From positions 743,967 to 764,035 of the forward strand of contig NW_003137828.1 in NCBI RefSeq assembly GCF_000003605.2: a stretch of 20,069 nt of DNA, written 5' to 3'. The position numbers and the translations under genes are program-made. Below, piece by piece: positions 18,201-20,069 of the stretch (positions within the stretch are counted from its first letter, which is position 1; each line of letters opens with the position of its first letter). The notes under the pieces were generated by a model that did no database searches, was not told the origin of the DNA, and saw only the letters and a program-made list of their open reading frames with translations. The stretch comes from Saccoglossus kowalevskii (taxonomy: Eukaryota > Hemichordata > Enteropneusta > Harrimaniidae).

Positions 18201-20069
18201 CTCGTAGGTTGAGGGACTATGTGGAAACTTCAATGACAACCAGAATGACGATTTTCTACCACCGTCTGGAGGTTTTCCATTCGCCATGCCCGATCAGTTC
18301 GGCAACAGTTGGAAGGTAAGTTTATTTCCTGTTATATATTTTACCATACTGTGATATTTTTTTATCATTACAAATGCACTTTCTGTTAATAAACCCAGTG
18401 CCCGGTATCACGAATAAGCCAATCCCTACTAAAATGCACGGACGACTTTTGAGATGAAAAAAGAAATAGCCTGACAAGTAGTATCAAAACGGCCTTCTCG
18501 TTCTGCCAGGTACACTGTAAGGACTAGTATACAAGTATATAGTAAGTATACAAGTATATAGTAAGTACATGGTATAAGGTCAGGCCGTGCTCGTATTAAA
18601 CGACACGTGTCTATCAAGGATCTATACTTGAAAAGTACATAAAGAGATCGTTGCATCCACCTTGCACCACGAAGTGTAGTGTTATTCATCAACGCCAACA
18701 CGATGCGCACATTGTTTCAGTAACGGAATAATGAGTATTGTCATACAATTGTGTAATGCTATGATGTACCACTATTTTCTCTACAGATATTAAGCTATTG
18801 CCCAGATGCAGTGGTGATTCCAGATACTTGCTCCCTTCATCCTGCAAGAAAGTCATGGGCACGAAGGAAATGCAGTGTTATCAAGTCGGTTCTATTTAAA
18901 TCGTGTCACAGCGAAGTGCCTTACCATCCTTATTTGACAATGTGTGAATACGACTCGTGTGGTTGCGACATGGGAGGTGATTGTAACTGCCTTTGTACGG
19001 CCATCGCAGCATATGCCCAAGAATGTAACAGTCACGGCGTGCATGTCAGGTGGCGGAACCAAGAGCTCTGTCGTAAGTCAGATATGGAACGGAAACTTGT
19101 TGCATGTTGCTGCTCTCAGACTTAAGTGTTGCTGACGCAGCTCCAGGTTATTAGAGTGTAGTATGTTATTTAAGTTTTAGTTTCGGTGACCGAAAATAAT
19201 AAAATATATGAATCATAATCGAATGAATTTCTCTATCGATGTACATTTTCTCAAGTGTGGATTTTAGCAAAACTGAAGACTTAAAATAATCAATACGAGC
19301 CATTAAATTTTCTACAAATGTTCATATATGAATTTTATAAAACATAAAGATGTTAATATAAGATTCCCTCTCAACGTAACTGTACAACACTAAAATAAAT
19401 CTAAATTTAAATTATTTTGCAGCTATACAGTGTGAAAACAGTTTGGTTTACAGCGAATGCATCTCAGTCTGCAACAAGACGTGTGCGAACCATCATAGAA
19501 TTGGGGACGATTGGCAATGTACGGACACGTGTGTTGAAGGTTGTGCTTGCCCAGAAGATCTTCTCTGGGATGGCTATCGCTGTGTACCCGAATGCCCTGG
19601 GGGAGCCCCGACCCTCACTACCCCATTCAAGACAACGTTGCCGACTACCACGTTGCCGACTACCACGTTGCCGACCACCACCACGTTGCCGACCACCACC
19701 ACGTTGCCGACCACCACCACGTTGCCGACCACCACCACGCCTTGTAGTTGTTGCGAATGGACAGAATGGATTGATGATGAGCATGGTGAAAAGGTGGATT
19801 TTACAGCTCCTGGAGAATTTGAATTAATTGCCGAACTCCAAAACGAATACGAGATTTGTGAAAGCCCTGATGACATTGAGTGTAGATTAGCAATTCCTCC
19901 CCATCTATCGTATGATGAAACAGAACAGTCTGTTAGCTGTAATGTTAACCAGGGGCTAGCTTGTTTTCATGGTGATCAAAACATGTTTCCACCACTGTGC
20001 TATGACTATGAGGTGAGACTTTATTGTTGTACTACACCTTGCATATGTGAAGAAACTACAGCAGCAGCA
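107..20069 (+). CDS. Gel-forming mucin / VWF-like secreted glycoprotein, 18 visible exons, open at both ends
   Basis: Composite entry for the whole gene; exons follow separately. Exons 107-205, 938-1480, 1917-2074, 11228-11384, 11609-11840, 12319-12368, 12650-12978, 13449-13593, 13859-14032, 14281-14445, 14798-15035, 15480-15764, 15938-15984, 16674-16865, 17622-17821, 18208-18315, 18787-19072 and 19423-20069+ join with matching phases and no stop, giving about 1,351 residues (residue 1 = codon at 109). Domains in order: linker (1-38), VWD1, C8, TIL, VWD2, C8, TIL, TIL'/E', VWD3, C8, TIL, Thr/Pro linker (about 1195-1242), WxxW/CysD (about 1243-1338). This is the D1-D2-D'-D3-CysD order of vertebrate gel-forming mucins, where the region drives packing in secretory granules and disulfide-linked multimer formation; that role is inferred here. 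Signal peptide and C-terminus are outside the window. Otogelin or VWF-type relatives are less likely because of the Thr/Pro linker and CysD. Confidence 0.9.
206..937 (+). other. Intron (732 bp)
   Basis: GTAATG donor and CATGCAG acceptor. AT-rich, with no gene, repeat or terminal-repeat structure that I can see. Confidence 0.7.
938..1480 (+). CDS. Exon: complete VWD1 domain (residues 33-214)
   Basis: A single 543 bp exon, acceptor CATGCAG and donor GTAAGT, phase 1 to 1, encodes a whole von Willebrand type D domain. The start motif is [15 protein letters not shown] followed by [14 protein letters not shown], matching the diverged first strand of mucin D1 domains (WG..x.YkTFDG, not the GDPHY of D2 and D3). 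Near the end [17 protein letters not shown] carries the CGLC vicinal cysteines and the Asn/Asp calcium-binding loop. In VWF and mucins the CGLC motif of the propeptide D domains helps intersubunit disulfide formation. The exon finishes in GLSWKAPD, the usual linker into C8. VWD2 and VWD3 are each cut by introns, so the intron-free VWD1 is a structural difference within the gene. Confidence 0.93.
1481..1916 (+). other. Intron (436 bp)
   Basis: GTAAGT donor and CAACAG acceptor. It contains a perfect 9-bp inverted repeat, TGCCCCTCC at 1707-1715 and GGAGGGGCA at 1753-1761, around a 37-base loop; no further element structure was found. Confidence 0.85.
1917..2074 (+). CDS. Exon: C8-1, first half (residues 214-266)
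   Basis: Acceptor CAACAG and donor GTACGT bound 158 bp, phase 1 to 0. The peptide runs from [12 protein letters not shown] to [16 protein letters not shown]. The ...C..L....F..CH ending is the classic first half of the C8 domain, and the second half continues after the intron at 11228. The split falls exactly after CHH, as in other VWD-C8-TIL genes. The donor is normal, so the very long intron that follows is probably still spliced. Confidence 0.88.
2537..2932 (+). repeat. Left terminal inverted repeat of the 8.4 kb element
   Basis: Pairs with 10559-10960 in inverse orientation. Landmarks are TTTCGGAAATTCCGTCGCG (2559-2577), GGTTAGTGAGGAGGTTATAA, CACCCCTCAGACCCCTTTAA and AAAGTCACTTCTGGCCATTA. 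From about 2712 inward it is packed with TGGCCA/TGGTCA/TGACCA hexamers, about nine in 230 bp. Pairing fades after CATGTCAC at 2918-2925. Confidence 0.9.
3522..3563. mobile_element. 28-bp palindromic mini-element flanked by 7-bp target duplication ACGTAAA
   Basis: CACAGTCCCTCTA (3529-3541), two T, then its perfect reverse complement (3544-3556). Directly outside lie ACGTAAA on the left (3522-3528) and ACGTAAA on the right (3557-3563). The ends match those of the 641-bp element at 7465-8105, which also has a 7-bp duplication, so this appears to be an end-only relic or minimal member of that family. Confidence 0.75.
7458..8112. mobile_element. 641-bp MITE-like element with 17-bp inverted repeats and 7-bp target duplication ATTATAC
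   Basis: The left end CACAGTCACTCTACTAG (7465-7481) and right end CTAGTAGAGTGACTGTG (8089-8105) are perfect inverted repeats. ATTATAC occurs immediately outside both (7458-7464 and 8106-8112). The interior is somewhat richer in GC than its surroundings and has only short ORFs, up to 77 codons, with no transposase features. It is inserted within the larger 8.4 kb element. Confidence 0.85.
8299..8334. mobile_element. 22-bp relic of the CACAGTC family flanked by ACCAAGT target duplication
   Basis: CACAGTCCTTAGAGAGACTTTG (8306-8327) is a shortened imperfect palindrome resembling the 28-bp copy at 3529. The 7-mer ACCAAGT lies directly on both sides (8299-8305 and 8328-8334). The identical flank length and similar termini support common origin. 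Confidence 0.65.
8347..8504. mobile_element. 158-bp MITE-like element bounded by TTAA
   Basis: TTAAAGGGGAACC at the left and GGTGCCCCTTTAA at the right are inverted repeats matching at 12 of 13 positions. The outermost TTAA on each side (8347-8350, 8501-8504) could be a target duplication, as in piggyBac- or Kolobok-type elements. There is no coding potential. Terminal homology beyond 13 bp is weak, so the call is tentative. Confidence 0.55.
8648..8676 (+). repeat. AAAC microsatellite
   Basis: A run of AAAC units with one AAAT unit near its end. It creates spurious Thr/Asn/Lys and Phe/Leu/Cys-rich ORFs on the two strands. Confidence 0.9.
8959..9007. repeat. Alternating palindrome GCATGCGCGCGCATGC and adjacent hairpin
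   Basis: GCATGCGCGCGCATGC (8959-8974) is a perfect 16-bp palindrome of alternating purine and pyrimidine. At 8990-9007, CGACTTCT and AGAAGTCG form an 8-bp stem with a GG loop. The surrounding 8930-9250 is GC-richer than the rest of the intron. Confidence 0.8.
9874..9942 (+). repeat. Three imperfect copies of a TGACTTTTTGGAGTAAC unit
   Basis: GTTTATGTGACTTTTGGAGTAAC, GTGACTTTTTGGAGTAAC and GTTTATGTGACTTTTTTTGG follow one another with short spacers. This is a decayed local tandem repeat inside the 8.4 kb element. Confidence 0.6.
10559..10960 (-). repeat. Right terminal inverted repeat of the 8.4 kb element
   Basis: Reverse complement of the left repeat with scattered substitutions and small length changes in T runs. 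It ends ...CCAGACGCTGTTACAG. Inner landmarks GTGACATG (10567-10574), ATGACCATTT, CTGACCAGTG and TGGCCAGAAGTGACTT match the left copy in reverse. Confidence 0.9.
11228..11384 (+). CDS. Exon: C8-1, second half (residues 267-319)
   Basis: This exon completes C8-1 across a 9.15 kb intron. The acceptor is TTTAAAG, with a weak pyrimidine tract, and the donor is GTGGGT, phase 0 to 1. The first residues [18 protein letters not shown] follow CHH in the canonical C8 order CH..V.P..Y...C..D.C.C, and the exon ends in [19 protein letters not shown], the conserved A.YA.EC...G...WR block. The fit of both halves identifies this as the next exon despite the distance. Confidence 0.9.
11609..11840 (+). CDS. Exon: TIL1 domain and start of the following Cys module (residues 319-396)
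   Basis: Acceptor CCTTACAG and donor GTACGT, phase 1 to 2. The peptide starts [20 protein letters not shown] and continues through [18 protein letters not shown] to [15 protein letters not shown], the ten-cysteine trypsin-inhibitor-like pattern that follows C8 in mucins, VWF and zonadhesin. The final CNE-C is completed by the first base of the next exon. TIL domains stabilise the VWD-C8 assembly; protease inhibition is not implied. Confidence 0.92.
11841..12318 (+). other. Intron (478 bp)
   Basis: GTACGT donor and CATTTCAG acceptor; includes a run of C near 12139-12148. The TIL1 reading frame stays open by chance into the intron to 12033. No other feature seen. Confidence 0.88.
12319..12368 (+). 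CDS. Micro-exon: CxCxxGxWxC module closing D1 (residues 396-413)
   Basis: A 50 bp exon with acceptor CATTTCAG and donor GTGAGT, phase 2 to 1. It encodes [16 protein letters not shown], the short C.C..G.W.C.....C tail after TIL that leads into the next VWD. It is paralogous to the 47 bp exon at 15938-15984, with the same phases and the same motif. It is easily missed by gene finders; without it the cysteine pairing of D1 and the reading frame into VWD2 would fail. Confidence 0.88.
12650..12978 (+). CDS. Exon: VWD2, N-terminal part (residues 413-522)
   Basis: Acceptor TTTTTATAG and donor GTACGA, phase 1 to 0. The start [20 protein letters not shown] is the canonical VWD opening with GDPHY, followed by [10 protein letters not shown]. 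The later strands [20 protein letters not shown] and [11 protein letters not shown] are typical VWD beta-strand repeats. It ends after SSMYLK, mid-domain, and continues at 13449. Confidence 0.93.
12979..13448 (+). other. Intron (470 bp) within VWD2
   Basis: GTACGA donor and TTTTGTAG acceptor. It contains a small perfect hairpin, CATGAAAT (13132-13139) and ATTTCATG (13143-13150). No gene seen. Confidence 0.88.
13449..13593 (+). CDS. Exon: VWD2, C-terminal part with CGLCG (residues 523-571)
   Basis: Acceptor TTTTGTAG and donor GTAAGA, phase 0 to 1. [19 protein letters not shown] is the VWD 'G..v.WD....v.i' strand pair. [19 protein letters not shown] gives the intact CGLC pair and calcium loop. 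In VWF and mucins the second D domain also carries this CXXC-like motif needed for multimer formation, so this protein keeps it in both D1 and D2. Confidence 0.92.
13859..14032 (+). CDS. Exon: VWD2 tail and C8-2 first half (residues 571-629)
   Basis: Acceptor ATTGCAG and donor GTAAGT, phase 1 to 1. The peptide reads [15 protein letters not shown], the VWD exit corresponding to 'afgnsWk', then [20 protein letters not shown] and [15 protein letters not shown], the first half of C8. The tryptophan usual in the 'fgnsWk' exit is replaced by phenylalanine. The junction codon is completed by the exon at 14281, giving [12 protein letters not shown]. Confidence 0.9.
14281..14445 (+). CDS. Exon: C8-2 second half (residues 629-684)
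   Basis: Acceptor GCCTTTCAG and donor GTAAGT, phase 1 to 1. [21 protein letters not shown] and [19 protein letters not shown] show the CH..V.P..YY..C.YD.C.C and YA.EC...G...WR signatures of C8. It joins directly to TIL2. Confidence 0.92.
14446..14797 (+). other. Intron (352 bp)
   Basis: GTAAGT donor and CCATACAG acceptor. Nothing else recognisable. Confidence 0.88.
14798..15035 (+). CDS. Exon: TIL2 (residues 684-763)
   Basis: Acceptor CCATACAG and donor GTAAGT, phase 1 to 2, the same phases as the TIL1 exon. The peptide [20 protein letters not shown] leads to [19 protein letters not shown] and [17 protein letters not shown], the TIL pattern. A nearer AG at 14803-14804 would put the exon out of frame with the C8-2 exon, so 14798 is preferred. 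Confidence 0.91.
15036..15479 (+). other. Intron (444 bp)
   Basis: GTAAGT donor and TTCATTTAG acceptor. AT-rich, no feature seen. Confidence 0.88.
15480..15764 (+). CDS. Exon: D' region, Cys tail of TIL2 plus a second TIL (TIL') (residues 763-858)
   Basis: Acceptor TTCATTTAG and an unusual donor GTTCGT, phase 2 to 2. It opens with [14 protein letters not shown], the same C.C..G.W.C tail as the micro-exon at 12319. It then runs straight into [18 protein letters not shown] and [18 protein letters not shown] to [16 protein letters not shown], a further TIL. Two consecutive TIL/E units without an intervening VWD is the hallmark of the D' segment between D2 and D3 in VWF and gel-forming mucins, and fixes the identity of the following domain as D3. 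Confidence 0.92.
15938..15984 (+). CDS. Micro-exon: E'-like CxCxxGxWxC module before D3 (residues 858-874)
   Basis: A 47 bp exon, acceptor AATTTCAG and donor GTAATT, phase 2 to 1, encodes [15 protein letters not shown]. It matches the 50 bp exon at 12319 in length, phase and C.C.G.W.C.....C spacing, and links D' to D3. Confidence 0.87.
15985..16673 (+). other. Intron (689 bp) between E' and VWD3
   Basis: GTAATT donor and ATGTTTAG acceptor. AT-rich; no repeat or gene identified. Confidence 0.87.
16674..16865 (+). CDS. Exon: VWD3, N-terminal third (residues 874-938)
   Basis: Acceptor ATGTTTAG and donor GTACGT, phase 1 to 1. [19 protein letters not shown], then GSCEYVLTR and [20 protein letters not shown], are textbook VWD. 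The '[16 protein letters not shown]' block closely resembles D3 of vertebrate MUC2/MUC5-type mucins as I know them. It leaves phase 1 into the exon at 17622. Confidence 0.93.
16866..17621 (+). other. Intron (756 bp) within VWD3
   Basis: GTACGT donor and AATTGTAG acceptor. A T10 run lies near 17262-17271. No gene seen on either strand. Confidence 0.87.
17622..17821 (+). CDS. Exon: VWD3, middle part, ends at a GC donor (residues 938-1004)
   Basis: Acceptor TAATTGTAG, phase 1 to 0. The segment after the junction ([19 protein letters not shown]) is diverged, but [19 protein letters not shown] and [20 protein letters not shown] are the conserved VWD strands just before the G-L-C-G loop. Continuity with VEGLCG at 18208 requires the exon to end after AAG at 17821, where the next bases are GCGAGT, a GC donor. 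Without splicing, translation reaches a TGA at 17864. The only upstream GT in good context (17778, AGAG|GTACAT) would delete conserved residues and break the phase. Confidence 0.85.
17822..18207 (+). other. Probable GC-AG intron (386 bp) within VWD3
   Basis: Donor AAAG|GCGAGT and acceptor CTCGTAG. The intron position is fixed by VWD homology on both sides (KLEPLHKGK then VEGLCGNFN) in phase 0. In-frame read-through stops at 17864-17866. A +2-frame ORF to 18039 lies across the intron but looks like chance. Confidence 0.8.
18208..18315 (+). CDS. Exon: VWD3 calcium loop, EGLCG variant (residues 1005-1040)
   Basis: Acceptor CTCGTAG and donor GTAAGT, 108 bp, phase 0 to 0. [19 protein letters not shown] retains the calcium-binding N-x-N-D-N-x-N-D-D loop, and FGNSWK is the canonical VWD exit. 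The first cysteine of the CGLC pair is replaced by glutamate, unlike D1 and D2 of the same protein. Confidence 0.92.
18316..18786 (+). other. Intron (471 bp)
   Basis: GTAAGT donor and CTCTACAG acceptor. It contains a two-copy 19-bp tandem repeat at 18527-18564; otherwise featureless. Confidence 0.88.
18527..18564 (+). repeat. 19-bp tandem duplication
   Basis: GTATACAAGTATATAGTAA occurs twice in direct succession (18527-18545 and 18546-18564) inside an intron. Confidence 0.95.
18787..19072 (+). CDS. Exon: complete C8-3 domain (residues 1041-1136)
   Basis: Acceptor CTCTACAG and donor GTAAGT, 286 bp, phase 0 to 1. Here C8 is in one exon, whereas C8-1 and C8-2 are each split in two. The peptide shows [52 protein letters not shown] and [18 protein letters not shown], covering all C8 signatures in order. 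The extra NC-C around GDCNCLC keeps the spacing of the family. Confidence 0.93.
19073..19422 (+). other. Intron (350 bp)
   Basis: GTAAGT donor and ATTTTGCAG acceptor. AT-rich; nothing else seen. Confidence 0.88.
19423..20069 (+). CDS. Exon (runs off the end): TIL3, Thr/Pro linker, WxxW/CysD domain (residues 1136-1351+)
   Basis: Acceptor ATTTTGCAG, entering in phase 1; open to the window end. TIL3 (residues 1137 to about 1188) reads [19 protein letters not shown] to [19 protein letters not shown] Thr/Pro stretch follows, with TLPTT and TLPTTT repeats (1207-1240), a likely O-glycosylated mucin segment. Then comes a WxxW (Mucin2_WxxW, CysD) domain: [12 protein letters not shown] with W1248 and W1251, [19 protein letters not shown] and [11 protein letters not shown]. 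Its length of roughly 96 residues suits the family. WTEW fits the C-mannosylation motif. CysD domains are thought to self-associate and set mucus gel pore size. After [10 protein letters not shown] the Thr-rich sequence resumes, so further PTS sequence probably continues downstream. Confidence 0.93.
19635..19736 (+). repeat. Coding tandem repeat (2 x 15 bp, 4 x 18 bp) in the Thr/Pro linker
   Basis: Two copies of ACGTTGCCGACTACC are followed by four identical copies of ACGTTGCCGACCACCACC (19665-19736). In the mucin frame they read TLPTT twice and TLPTTT four times. All units stay in frame, so copy-number change lengthens the O-glycosylation linker without breaking the CysD domain. Lack of any substitution among the 18-bp units indicates recent expansion or homogenisation. 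Confidence 0.95.

Noticed and set aside
19464-19876. Reverse-strand ORFs rich in VVVGNV and GGGRQR repeats
   Set aside because: They are antisense shadows of the coding TLPTTT minisatellite.
20010-20018. Good-looking donor GAG|GTGAGA within the CysD domain
   Set aside because: Reading through gives [11 protein letters not shown], the normal CysD ending, so the exon continues.
1-20069. tRNA, rRNA, CRISPR arrays or bacterial-type promoters and operons
   Set aside because: No cloverleaf, rRNA-like, or regularly spaced repeat pattern was seen, and the gene organisation is clearly that of an intron-rich eukaryote.

Overview
The window is nuclear DNA from an animal, most likely an invertebrate. 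Protein-coding sequence sits in many short exons with GT..AG splice sites. The introns are AT-rich and carry DNA-transposon remnants. The protein has von Willebrand D assemblies, a threonine/proline mucin linker and a WxxW (CysD) domain, a combination known only from metazoans. The phylum cannot be fixed from the sequence.

One gene on the + strand accounts for all coding sequence I can support. Eighteen exons between 107 and the window end join in consistent phase into about 1,351 residues of a secreted gel-forming-mucin/von Willebrand factor-like protein. The domain order is: N-terminal linker; D1 (VWD1-C8-TIL1 plus a short Cys exon); D2 (VWD2-C8-TIL2); D' (TIL' plus a short E-like exon); D3 (VWD3-C8-TIL3); a Thr/Pro repeat linker; one WxxW/CysD domain; then the start of more Thr-rich sequence. 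The signal peptide (upstream) and the rest of the protein (downstream) lie outside the window. By analogy with MUC2/MUC5 and VWF, D1-D2-D'D3 is the N-terminal assembly module that packs and disulfide-links mucin chains, and CysD and Thr/Pro segments form the gel-building middle.

Layout: 1-2074 holds three exons (linker, VWD1, first half of C8-1). 2075-11227 is one 9.15 kb intron. 11228-20069 holds fifteen closely spaced exons with introns of 173-756 bp. The giant intron is explained by an insertion. About 400 bp at 2537-2932 recurs in inverted orientation at 10559-10960 and bounds an 8.4 kb element with no recognisable transposase. Without it the intron would be about 730 bp, like its neighbours. 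Three smaller insertions that share CACAGTC-type ends and perfect 7-bp target duplications lie inside it. Two of them are almost nothing but end sequence (28 bp and 22 bp). A TTAA-flanked 158 bp MITE-like element lies there too.

Other points: the intron inside VWD3 appears to use a GC donor; the VWD3 CGLCG motif has lost its first cysteine; and the linker before CysD contains four identical 18-bp units. All boundaries come from reading frame, splice consensus and family knowledge, without alignment or transcript data.
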